The notes below the pieces were generated by a model that was not told the DNA's origin, made no database searches, and saw only the letters and a program-made list of their open reading frames with translations. Positions 1-10,499 of a DNA stretch of 64,000 nucleotides are shown here, piece after piece. The first letter of the stretch is position 1, and every line of letters begins with the position of its first letter. This DNA comes from Diplonema papillatum. Its lineage: Eukaryota > Euglenozoa > Diplonemea > Diplonemida > Diplonemidae. Location: contig JAPJBO010000034.1 of NCBI GenBank assembly GCA_030068145.1, positions 434,001 to 498,000 on the forward strand. The letters run 5' to 3'. The translations under genes and the position numbers were made by a program.

Positions 1-2
1 CT

Positions 3-1715
3 GTGGACAACGGTAGGTCTGACGCGACCGTGGAAGCCGCAGCCAGGCTGGAAGCGTCGCCACTGAAGCCGCGCACCAAGTTCCGCGTCATGCAGACGAT
101 CGCGGCATCCGCGCACTACGGCGCGGCCTACTGCGCCAACTCGGCCGGTGGCTTTGCGAACAACTCCGTCCTTCGCACGGCTCTCTCCGCCTGCTTGATT
201 CCTCGCTCAAATCGGGCGAAGAGCCCCCTCGCGACACTTACCCTTGTTGCGAAGGCGCACTTGTGCGATCCGGCATGCGCCTCCGGGTACAGCTCACTCC
301 GCACCGCCGCGAAGCAATACCAGAAGGAGAGGTTTCGGCTGCGAATGGATGCCCTTCTTGTATCCGGGGCTGACGCCTCCTTAAAGGGCCCCGTCGGGCT
401 GATATCCAATCTCCTTCGAGAGATACGTTTCCTGCCGGCGAAGCGGCACAGTTTCGAGTTGCTATCGTTCGAAGGTGCGACCGTGCCTTTTTCCGGGAAG
501 GAGACACTGCACTTCGTCCGTGAGGGCCTGCGTCTTCGAGCGTGGCGCTACCTGACGACACAAAGGCAAGGCTACTCGGGTATCGAGAGGGGGGTGGATG
601 TGCGCCTGCTGAACAGACTGTGGCAGAACCGCGCGACGGAGGACAGGCTCAGCTTTGCAATCCGCAAATGCATCGCAGGAGCGGTGTACTCTCGCGAGTG
701 GTGCAACAGAAAATGGGGAACGGATGACGGCGTATGCGAGTTCTGCGACGGTGGGACGCCGGGGACCCTGCTGCACTATTTCTGGGAATGCCCGGGACCG
801 GGGGGCAGGTGGGTCAATCTACGTTGCCGACTCGACGTCGCAGGAGTGGCGGCACAGAATATGCCCCTATGCCTGAGCACACGGGGGATTCCCCCCATCG
901 GAACCCCGCCGGTACTCGTGGAGAGGGTCCAGAAGCTGATCGGGACCATCTCCATCGAGATGGCGCAAGCGCAGCGTAATATCGCGACGACGCGCCCCTG
1001 GGAGCTTGCCTCCGCCGCGGCAGGGAGATATGACGTTGAGCTGGCAAGGGACAGCCGTGAGCTCCTCACGAAGCAGATCGGGACGCGCTTCGCGGCGACG
1101 CTAGTCTACTGGCTAAGGAATCTACGTTGGGTCAACACCCCCCCTCTCCCTACGACCGGCGTGGAACTCGCTTTGGATTTTGAGGCCTACACGCGATCCA
1201 AGCTGCCTGGGGAAACGTTTGCCGAAAAAGGGTTGCAGATAGGATATCTAACACGAGCCATCAACGACCTAAGCTTTGCTGACACGGGGGCCTCAGCCTT
1301 CCCCGGGAAGTGGCGTCAGGGTGTATGCTCTTTACGCTGTCTGGGTGCGCCGGCAATGCCGGGATTCACACACCGTCCACGTTTTGCGGCTGGACGGAGG
1401 ACAGAGGCGATGTTAAACGGCATAGTAGCAGTTTGCTCCAAAGACAGCTGGAATGACGCCAAACCCGTGTACCCTCAGGACGTAGCCTTCGCTCAATGGA
1501 AGCTGAAGTTTCCCATCAAGGTGTTAGCCGCCGCCGTAGGCCGCGCAGTCGCGAGGAAGAAGAGGGCCCGCAGCGTTACAAGGCGGCGATCCCCCGCGAG
1601 ACGAGCTCGCCCGCCGGCCAGAGCGCCCGCTGCAGCACCAACTCCGGTGCCGCCACTCACAGTAGCAGAGCCGCAACCTGCAGCGCGCCTCCGGAGCGAC
1701 TTACGCCCGCCGTAG
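3..1715 (+). mobile_element. LINE (non-LTR retrotransposon) ORF2, C-terminal part, cut by window edge
   Basis: An open frame of about 570 codons runs in from the left edge and stops at 1715. About residues 246-264 carry a CCHC motif, C-x2-C-x9-H-x4-C (CEFC...LLHYFWEC), the nucleic-acid-binding motif typically found after the reverse transcriptase in LINE ORF2 proteins. The tail from about residue 505 is basic and Pro/Ala-rich (KKRARSVTRRR). The reverse transcriptase and endonuclease would lie left of the window and cannot be judged. The frame visible here is intact. Assignment rests on the zinc motif and on the downstream CT-rich tail, so the clade is unknown. Confidence 0.6.
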
Positions 1716-2042
1716 CAGTGCGAAGAGAAGTGAGGAGACCGGAAACTCCCCGGAGAGATGGTCCCTGCACTCTAACTCGTCTCTCTCTCTCTCTCTAGTA
1801 ACTTTGCTTGCCACATATGCACCACGCGGCTTCGGGGTCCCCGTGGATATTTCCGGTTCCTTCTTCTCCCTGGGGTGGGGAGCTCTGCAGCCATCCCAAT
1901 TGCGACGTTTTGGGGCTGTCATTCGCAGAGCACGACAACCCACACCCACCCGTCCCTTATTTCAGCGGATAGTAATTTTTGCTTGCCACATATGCACCGT
2001 GCGGTGCGCCTCGGGGCCGCACGGAATGCCGGGCGGCTTGCA
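1716..2042 (+). repeat. LINE 3' tail and paired direct repeat
   Basis: After the LINE stop there is a short 3' region ending in a CT-dinucleotide run (1783-1798). The 21-base sequence containing GCTTGCCACATATGCACC occurs at 1803-1823 and again at 1978-1998, 175 bases apart. Similar GAGAGATGGTCCCT-type tails recur near 16497 and 43185 (diverged), suggesting relics of the same LINE tail. The 175-base spacer itself was not recognised. The stretch leads straight into the NPEPL1-like gene. Confidence 0.5.
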
Positions 2043-4229
2043 ATGGCGGCGCGTGTCGAGTGGTACTCGACCCCCCGCGCGCTGTCCAGCGCCAAACCTC
2101 GCGCCGCGAAGGGGAACACACCTTTCACTCTAAAAGAAGCCAAACCTACGATGCGAACCGAGCACGGCCAGGCCGTCCACGCCGAGATGTGGGCGCCCCT
2201 CGTCGAGGACTGCGTCCGCATGCGCTGCACGCTCGAATTCAAGCGCGCGGCGGACGTCGACTGGGCCACGCAGAAGACCATCGCCGTCTGCGGTACGCAG
2301 AAGACGCTCGAAGACGTCGCGGCGGCGGGCGTCCTGCCGGAGAAGGTCAGCGAAGTGCTCCGCGCGGTGGCGGCGAAGCTCACGCCAAGCGGCCTGCGCT
2401 GCGCCGTGAAGTCGCAGCTGCTCGTCCCTCCCGTCGGCGGCGTCGAGGAGATCGTCGTCGGCTGCGTGACCACCGAAGCCAGCCGCCACGTGTCGCCCTA
2501 CCGTGGCGACCAGGTGCGGGGCTTCGTCAAGAAGCACGCGACGCTGGCGGAAGGCGCGAGTCTGCTCCTCGCGGTCCCGGACCGGCAGTCCCTGCACGCG
2601 TACTACTCGCAGGCCAGCCACGGGCACTCCCTGTGCAAGCTGAAGGGCGCGCACGACGGCTTCGACGCGACCGAACCCACGATGCCAGCCGGCATCTGGC
2701 TCCCGGCCCCCTCCGCCGTCACCGACGACGACTTGAAAGCAGCGAACATCATCGGCGCATCGAACCAATTGACCGGGCGGCTGGTGGACCTTCCCACCAA
2801 CTACCTGAACACGCAGACGTACTCTGATGTTCTGAAGGGCCTCGCCGCGAAGTTCGGGTTTTCCCTGAAGCTGATCGAAGGAGACGACGTGTTGAAGGAA
2901 GGCATGGGCCTTCTGTACCACGTCGGGCGTGCCGCTGAGTACGGCGCGAAGCTGGCTGTGCTGTCGCATGAGCCGGCGGCGGCGAAGGACGACGAGGTGG
3001 TGTGCTGGGCGGGGAAGGGCATCGTGTACGACACGGGAGGCCTGCAGCTGAAGTCGACGACCGGCATGCCGGGCATGAAGGGCGACATGGGCGGGTCGGC
3101 GGCCATGCTCGGCGCCTTCATCGCGGCAGTGCGGCTGGGCGCACCCATCAAGCTCCACGCGCTGCTCGCGCTCGCTGACAACGCCGTCTCCTCCTTCGCG
3201 TCGCGCCCCGACGACGTGCACCGGTGCCTGTCCGGCAAGACCGTCGAGCTCAACAACACGGACGCCGAAGGTCGCTTGGCCCTTTCCGACGCGGTTGCCT
3301 ACGCGAACAAGCACCTGAAGCCGACCATCGTCGTCAACATGGCCACTTTGACAGGCGCGCAGGTTCGCTATCTCTTTAGCCTTTCTTAGTCTTTTTCAAG
3401 GATTGCTCTCAGTCCACGGAAGTAGGCGCGAGTTTGTTGTTTTAAACTTTGGGTGATCGGGTGCCTCTCGTCTCCTGTCGTAGTCGCGCGCGGGTGGCGG
3501 CAACATGTTCGGCTCGGCGCAGTTGGTTAGTACGTGTTGTGTCGCCTTCGACAGAGTGACCTGGCCTCTCGTCTACCATTTCAATCGGCGCGTGAGAGGA
3601 CTTCATTTGCGGGCGAATACAGTTTGCCTGATGACCTCACGACGTTCAAGCGGCCAACTCCCGGTTACTTGCGTGCAACCAGAACGACCGAACCCAAAAT
3701 ACCAACTCGCAGGGTGTCGCTTGCGGTCAGCATTTCGCCGCCATTTGCTCCAACGCGGAAGCCATGGAGCGACGTGCCGTGGCGGCCGGGCGGGAATCAG
3801 GCGACCAGTATGTATTCTTCCGTTCATCCAGCCTCGCCGCAGATATCGTTGAGCTGTCACTCCCCCGAATTGCATGTCCAGAACCATGCTGAGCACAAAT
3901 ACCATTGTAAGCACGTTCTTGCAAACCCTCCCCCGACTGATGAATAGCAATGCACCGCAAACCCACACAGAGTTCACCCCGTTCTTTTTGCTCCGGAGCT
4001 GTTGATGCCGGAGTTCGAGTCGAGCGTTGCCGACCACCGCAACAGCGTCGCAAACAGAGGAAACGCGCAAGTGTCGTGCGCCGGCCTCTTCATCTACACC
4101 GTGGGCTTAGGCGGCGCGGACTTCAAGGGCGAATGGCTGCACATTGACATGGCCGGGCCTTCCGTCGCTGACCCGTGCTGGGGCGTTTCCTTCATGCTTC
4201 ACCTGCACTCCCTCTGTCCCGTGAACTAA
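2043..4229 (+). CDS. NPEPL1: M17 leucyl aminopeptidase, NPEPL1-like, copy 1 (3 exons)
   Basis: Predicted exons are 2043-3362, 3713-3807 and 3971-4229 (557 aa), all with GT-AG introns and consistent phase. The enzyme is a cytosolic-type metallo-exopeptidase that removes N-terminal residues using two metal ions. From start 2043, residues K325, D330, K337, D348, D407, E409 and R411 match the bovine leucine aminopeptidase metal and catalytic set (K250 to R336) with identical spacing. The family signature NNTDAEGRL is complete. Exon 2 (GVACGQHFAAI) and exon 3 (HPVLFAPELLMPEF, then SCAGLFI) match the NPEPL1 C-terminus. A second in-frame ATG at 2151 would give 521 aa, and the N-terminus is unconserved, so the start is uncertain. 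A short TTTCACTCTAAAAG piece of dispersed motif D lies between the two ATGs. The adjacent paralog at 6.4-10.5 kb indicates tandem duplication. Confidence 0.9.
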
Positions 4230-6100
4230 GAAGGAGGAAACGCACCCAGAAATGCGAAGGGCGGCAGACAGAAAAGACGCGTGCGCCCAAAGGACGGACC
4301 TTATTGGCACTACCATACCACCACTTGCGGCTCGTACGCCTGGGACCTTCCCTGAAAGAATTCCGTCTGGGTAAGTTTGGTCGGCTGGCTTAAACTAACC
4401 CCGTTAAGGTGAGCCGGTCCGTCCCTATCTCTTGAACCTGCATCGAAGTGTCTGCCGCTGTTTATCACAGTGAATCACGGTCCCCACGGTCTATCAGGTC
4501 CGTCCCGAGTCCCTAGAGCTGCATCGGATTGCCCGGTGCTGTATTCTTCGGTCTATCACGGTCTATCAAGAGGGGATGAACCGGCTCAGTTAAGGACGGA
4601 AGGAGAGGGCGGCCGTCCAAGGCACTGATAGCACCTTTCCAAAACCCGGGAAGGACACTCTATTCTCTTGAGAAACCGCACAAGAACTTCTCAATTGGTA
4701 TCGTTTGCAAGACTTTGGGAAACAACAAGATTATCCCTCCCCGATATTTCTAAGGAAGACCTGGCGCACGAAGCATGCCGAAGCATGCCAACGCTGAAAT
4801 ATGATTTCCCTCCCCCGGTCAACAGTGCTCACGTGGGCGGTGTCTTCGGACAGCACCTCGTGATGTTCGCATCACAAAACAAAGAAGACAGTGAAATGGT
4901 CGTTACCTGGTCGGGTTTCGCTCGCGACCGTTTCCTGAACAATCCTTCACTAAATCCGCGGTTAAATAACCTGGCCTCAGTGGTGCAAGCACCACGCGCT
5001 CTTCAAACCCAAGAAACATTTTCCCCCGGTTTTATGTTTGCAACAAGTAAAAGAACCAAACAGAACTAAACGCATTTTTCATTTGAACCGCGGGTTCCCC
5101 TCAACCCCTGATTTCGCCCGTCGAAGAAGACTTGATGCTGGTACTGGGACCTAGGTTCCGAAACCACGAAGCTAAGCTGTCTTGGAGCACCTCCTTGACG
5201 TCGATTGGGCCCTGAGCGCTCCATCGAACCCAGATCCTAGTTTCCACGCGGGGCCGATTTTTGTACCGCGCGAAACGTTGCTTGTTTTCCACAACAAACC
5301 CACGCATGTCTTCCCTTCTTTGGCCTGTCGCCCCTGTTTCCATCTTCGAGCCGAGGCGGACCTGATAAAAAAAAACTACGAAGGCCACACCGAACGCGGC
5401 CACGCGTTTAACAACCGCCCTATCCCAGCGTGCCCTTGTAAGAAAGAACCTCCCTTGCTTCCCGTAAAAGGAAAGGGACGAAAAACTAAGAAGAGATAAA
5501 AAGAGACCCTTTTCTTGTTGAGGAAGTGGGCCGTGTACGCAAGGGCTAGGACCGCAGTCCAGCACACCGCATTTTGTGGGCATGCTTAAGCGCACTCGGT
5601 GTCAAGGGATACGTGAGTAAACATCGTGGAAGGGTGCACTTACTTTGTATCTCATAGCACAAGGAGTGGGTCTGCGCAATGAGTGCGGTCTGCGGAATGG
5701 GTTTGCGTTTCGATGCCCAGCACGACGATGTTAGTGGGCACGCAGCGTGGCGGAGTTGGCGCTGGTTTGGCCTCACCTGTCCACTTCAATGCCCCACTTT
5801 GCCTGTATCACATGTTAGGCTATAAGCTGCCTGCCAGTGTAAGCTACCGCGACTGGCCTACCGATGACACTATCACAGCAGGCAGCAGTACCAGCAGGCA
5901 GCACCAGCGGGCACTGCTCCGACAGAGATCACTTGACGTAAGTTGACCGTACGTTGATGTGACTAGCGGATTCCTCGAACCGTGCAGATTCTTCCCTGCA
6001 GGTTCTGCTTCGCAGCACCCCCAAATCAGGAACCGCTGCTGCAAATGCGCAGTTTGCTGTCTTGAGTCTGTTGAGCAACAGCGCCGCCAATCACGCAGAA
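4230..6100. other. Intergenic stretch between the two aminopeptidase genes
   Basis: No convincing coding exon was found. It contains a TGAGCCGG MITE at 4410-4588 (listed separately) and otherwise unique-looking sequence. Short open frames such as 4668-5069 and 5182-5499 show no recognisable domain. Confidence 0.6.
4410..4588 (+). mobile_element. TGAGCCGG MITE, copy 1
   Basis: A 179-bp element begins TGAGCCGGTCCGTCCC and ends with the inverted version GGGGATGAACCGGCTCA, giving terminal inverted repeats of about 20 bp with mismatches. It is flanked directly by GTTAAGG on both sides (4403-4409 and 4589-4595), a 7-bp target-site duplication. It contains repeated TCTATCACGG-type words. It is far too short to encode a transposase, so it is a non-autonomous DNA transposon. 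Two relatives lie at 26728 and 43409. Confidence 0.85.
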
Positions 6101-6313
6101 ATACTCGAGGGGCTGCCTTGTGATTACTTCGAAGGAGGCTAGAGGGGGAGAAACAGTACAGCTACAAAGTGGGTCTTTTTTGTTGAACGCTTACGCCCGC
6201 CACTAAATCCAGATTTACCTGTGTTTCGTGTGGGCTACAGCACATTTACATCCTTTGATCTATCGCAACTGGCAGTCTCCTCAAGCATTTCCTACAAAGC
6301 GGGTGCTTATGCA
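6101..6313 (-). repeat. R-family repeat, just upstream of aminopeptidase copy 2
   Basis: This is a near-complete copy of the about 240-bp family R in reverse orientation. It runs from ATACTCGAGGGGCTGCC through GAACGCTTACGCCCGCCAC to the CTCAAGCATTTCC / GGTGCTTAT end. The two ends are imperfect inverted repeats of each other. It lies about 70 bases before the predicted start codon, so it is in the 5' leader or promoter of the gene. Confidence 0.8.
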
Positions 6314-6384
6314 AAGAAAAGCAAACGACAACAACACAACCCGACAGAGGCCCGCCCCCATACAACAAGAAAAAGAAGAAAAGG

Positions 6385-9300
6385 ATGAAGGACGAGCGCG
6401 GCGAAGTGCGGGAGATGACGTCCTCGGGATCGAAGGGCCTGGGCGGGTCGTGGAGGGGGTTCGTGGGGGGCGTGTCGAAGGCGTGGGACGGGATCGTGGA
6501 CGACTGCGTCGCGATGCCGAGCACGATGACGTTCCGGCGGGCGCAGGCCGTCGACTGGCCGGCGAAGAGGCGGATCGCGGTCTGCGGGACGGAGGCGTCG
6601 CTGGGCGCGGCGGCCCGGGCGGGGATCCTGCCCGGCGGCGTCGCCGATATCCTGCTGCAGCTGCTGCCGAAGATGGCGCCGAACAGCCTCGGCTGTGCAG
6701 CGAAGACCCACATCCTCCTTCCCCCGTGCGGCGGCGTCGAAGAGCTGGTCGTAGGGCTCGTGACGACCGAAGCCAGCCGACACGCCTCCCCCCACAGGGC
6801 AGACCAGGTCCGCAACTTCGTCCGCAAAAACGTTGCCGCGTCGCCGGATGCCGCGCTCTTCCTCTCCGTCCCCAACAAGGACGCGCTGTACGCCTTCTCG
6901 ACGCAAGCGCCGCGGGGGCACTCCCTCTGCAAGTTCAAGGGCGCCAACGACGGGTTCGACGCGAACGGCACGTTCCCCATGGAGGCCGGCCTCTTCATCG
7001 CGGGCGGCGAAGCCGTCACCGACGCCGACATCGAAACGGCCAACGTCGTCGCCGCCTCGTCCCAGCTCGCGTCGCGCCTGCTGGAGCTGCCGGCCAACTG
7101 CCTGAACACGCGCACCTACGCTCGGATCATCCAAGGCCTCGGCCGGAAATTCGGTTTCGGTGTCCGGTTGATAGAAGGTGAGGACGTCTTGAAGGAGGGT
7201 ATGGAAAGCCGTTTTCTTTTTAGCCACATGCAATGTGTGAGGAAACTGAACCGCCCAAGTAGGACCTTCTGATCATGATCATTTGCCAAATTTGCCACCT
7301 GAAACCACGTCCAGGATTTGGGCTCAGGGTAGTGCGGTCAACGAAAACTCTAGTTTCCCTTTTCTTCTTTCTCCTACTCTCGCAGTGTACGGTTTTTTGA
7401 GCGGGCTAATCTTTTTGTATAAGCAGTGCACCTGTTTTGTAGGAAACTCTTGAGGAGACTGCCCGTTTGCGAAATCTCAAAGGAGGTCCATGTGCTGTAG
7501 CCCACACGAAACACAGGTAAATCTGGGTTTAGTAGCGGGCGTAAGCGTTCAACAAAACATGCCGAAGCAGCTCGACAGGTCGGGTGCGGTGAGCTGGGTG
7601 AAGAGGGTGGTCAGGACTGATGTCCCGGCCACCCTCTCCCGCCATGTAGTGCCATGGTGCCGTCGTGGCAGTAACGTGATACACGAAACTTACTCGATCT
7701 ACTCGTCACTCGACAAACTGAAGCGATAGAAAAGTCAAGTGATCAACACAGCTGAACAGATTGGGCTTAGGGGGCGGCGCAGAGCGATCACTTCTCCAGC
7801 TACAAAATCTTGTCCCCTGTATCCCAGTTTCGGCTATCCGGGCGCGAAATGTGCCTGCCGTGGCCTTCTACCTAGCCTTCACGGGTACCAATTTGTTTTC
7901 GATGGAAAATTGTAGTTGTATTCTTTTCTCCCCCTCTAGCCTCCGTCGAAATGAGCACAAGGCAGTCCCTCGAGTGTTTTTTGCGTGTTGCCCCCCCTCA
8001 CAACACGTATCGTGTGCGTCGGAGGCTAAAAAAAAGGCGAAGGCGGCGTGTTGGTGGTCGGTCAGAAGATTCCGAACCTGAAACGAAAGAGGAGAAAAAA
8101 ATATGTGCGGAAATGATCACCACACGCACAAACAAAACGAAATGTGTTAGAACAAGTTTGTCCCATGATTCGCGCTCTGTTATCAGATCGGGAAATGTTT
8201 TTAGTCGTGACCACCTCACAACCGGTAGGTATGGAGCTGCTGTATCACGTGGGCCACGCTGCTGAGTACGGTGCAGTGCTCGCTGTCTTGTCGCACGTTC
8301 CGAAGCAGAAGGTGTCCGATGAAGTTGTGTGCTGGGCAGGGAAGGGAATCGTGTACGATTGCGGCGGGCTGCAGCTGAAGACCAAGTCCGGGATGCCGAA
8401 CATGAAGAAGGACATGGGCGGCTCTGCGGCAGTGCTCGGCGCGTTCGTTGCGGCCGTGAGGCTCGGAGCCCAGTTCGAGCTGCACACGCTGCTCGCCCTG
8501 GCCGAAAACGCCGTTTCCGCGGTAGCCACCCGACCGGATGACATCCACCGGTGCCTCTCCGGCTACACCGTCGAAGTCAACAACACCGATGCTGAGGGCA
8601 GACTCGTCCTGGCCGATGCTGTCGCTTTCGCACACAGACACCTGAAGCCCACCCGCATTATCGACATGGCCACCTTGACCGGTGCCCAGGTGTGTACCTT
8701 TGCGAGCAAAACGTCTGTAGGAAAAAGCCGTCTCAGCGCTCTCGGCCGGTAGACAACTTATGCAAAAACCCATGGCTTTTGGCGATCATCGTGCTCCGTT
8801 CAAGGAGGACCTTCAGGCAACTGGAGTGCGCGAATACCGTTGCAGGCAACTTGTTGAGCGACGGAGAGCACAATGGTAGATCGTCGGTGAAGCAGAATGC
8901 GAGATGCTGCATATAACACGACCTGTGCACGAGAACAAGTGTGCAAATATGTCTGCATCCCTGTCACTACCCGACTCCCAGCCTTAATGATCAACCGGAG
9001 ACCGTAAACCACAAAAAAATTAGTATGGCGCTTCCGTTTGTTTGTGCCCACTAGCGGCTTTTCACCTGATTTGGTGAGTTGCTTTTAGTACGCTGCCAAC
9101 TACTAATTTTTAGTACCAACAATGCATTGTTAACACAAAAAAAAACATGAGAACACTGCGAGTCGCCCGAAGGCTTTGCAACCCCGAGTTTCAAGACAAA
9201 ACATTCGCTCGCAGTGAAACTCTCACCGACCTCAGCTGTTGAAACCCTAAGCGCTCAACGTGGGCGCAGGGCTGCACACCAATTACACCTTTCGCTGCAC

Positions 9301-10499
9301 ACAGGGTATCGCCACGGGGCAGCACTACGCCAGCATCCTTTCGAACAGCGAGAGCTTGGAACTGCGTGTGTTGAAGGCAGGCAAGGAATCCAGCGATCAG
9401 TATGAGACCCCCATTTCGCCCCCTTCCCCTTCTGACAAAAGCGTGGGGCCCGAGATCGCTTTCCTCGCGAACGTGAAGTCGGTGTCGGTCGCAAGAGACA
9501 CGGAAAAGGCAAAGCACATAGGAAATAAGAGCGCGCGCTAAAATAAGTCGAATAGTCGGCAAAAGGCAACAAAGATACACGCACAAGTACACGTACTGCC
9601 ACTACAGCAGATACGATACGCACACTAACATACTGTACCTTAAAGGAACCTTTACAATGACGACAATGGTCACCCGGAGACTTTAAAACCCCGAATCCCT
9701 AAGCGAACTTGCACTCTAACATACCAGATACCAAACTGATGCCGCCGTCCTGCCTGCATCAGATGTTGTCGCTCTGACTGAACGTGTCTGCGGCTTGGAG
9801 GGCAGCGGTGGTAAGGACCAGTCATCGAAAGCACTTCTCGTGCATGGTGAACATGTCAAAACAGGGCAACCCCTGCGCGATGCAACAAAATGCTTTGCCC
9901 GACGCAATATTTCAGCACGCACCAATCAATTCTTCATACGAAGCACTGTTCTGTCCAAACCGTGAAACTAAGATTCCACCCTCCTAGCGCGGCGGCCACC
10001 TCAGGGGAATTAACCCAGGAAAATCGGCGCAACCCTCAGAGCCTCACCCCCCAACTCTCATAGACAGAGAGAAAAAGAGCGCCAGAGCGAAAAGAAAAGA
10101 TAACGTTATCTTCCCCCCCGAAAGAATAACAACAAAAAAAAAAAAAAACACACAAACCGACGGTGACCCCGAAAACCTTTTTCAACCTTTCCAATTCCCT
10201 TCAAGCTGGACCATTATACAACGACCCACTTTCAACGCAGGTGCTTCCCCATTGTGTTCGCGCCGGAGGTGCTGCTGCCTGAGTTCGACTCGCCGCTGGC
10301 CGACTTCCGTAACAGCGTCGCGGGGCGGAAGAACGCGCAGGCGTCGTGCGCGGGGCTTTTCATCTGGGCCGTCGGTCTCGGCGGCGCCAAGTTCAACGGC
10401 GAGTGGCTGCACGTCGACATGTCGGCGCTGGCCATGGCCGACGGGTACGGCTGCGGCTGGGGCGTTTCGCTGCTGCTGAGGCTGTCGTCGGTCTGCTGA
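6385..10499 (+). CDS. NPEPL1: M17 leucyl aminopeptidase, NPEPL1-like, copy 2 (4 exons)
   Basis: Predicted exons are 6385-7198, 8229-8689, 9305-9399 and 10241-10499 (542 aa, phase-consistent). Metal and catalytic residues K310, D315, K322, D333 and the NNTDAEGRL signature are present with canonical spacing. The 95-nt third exon (GIATGQHYASI) and 259-nt last exon (FAPEVLLPEF, SCAGLFI) have exactly the lengths of their counterparts in copy 1. It differs from copy 1 by one extra intron at 7199-8228, which splits the codon for Gly in KEGMELLYH; copy 1 is uninterrupted there. ATG 6385 is the first in-frame ATG after the R repeat. The N-terminus is Gly/Ser-rich and unconserved. The function should be cytosolic peptide trimming, as for copy 1. 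Confidence 0.9.
7199..8228 (+). mobile_element. Repeat-built extra intron of aminopeptidase copy 2, with flanking 8-bp duplication
   Basis: The intron starts GTATGGAAAG and ends CCGGTAG. The 8-mer GGTATGGA occurs at the left splice site (7198-7205) and again across the right site (8228-8235), as expected if an inserted element duplicated its target and the left copy now serves as the 5' splice site. The intron body is repeat DNA: family A at about 7216-7400, the left part of an R copy at 7411-7557, a 352-base unrelated insert, the right part of R at 7910-7980, then a diverged family B copy at about 7995-8150. The paralog has no intron here. Confidence 0.75.
9165..9210 (+). repeat. Diverged D motif inside intron
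   Basis: This is a weak copy of the dispersed D motif (CCCGAAGGCTTTGCAACC, then CCGAGTTTCAAG) in the second intron of aminopeptidase copy 2. Similarity is clear only in the central 30 bases. Confidence 0.45.
9664..9716 (+). repeat. D motif copy
   Basis: This is a near-consensus copy of the 55-bp dispersed motif D (TCACCCGGAGACTTTAAAAC, then AAGCGAACTTGCACTCTAA). It lies in the last intron of aminopeptidase copy 2. Confidence 0.7.

Noticed and set aside
2130-3314. Minus-strand frame opposite aminopeptidase copy 1
   Set aside because: Antisense shadow of a gene whose catalytic residues are all on the plus strand.
6101-6313. R family as a tRNA-derived SINE
   Set aside because: No A/B box pair or tRNA fold was found; inverted ends fit a MITE better.
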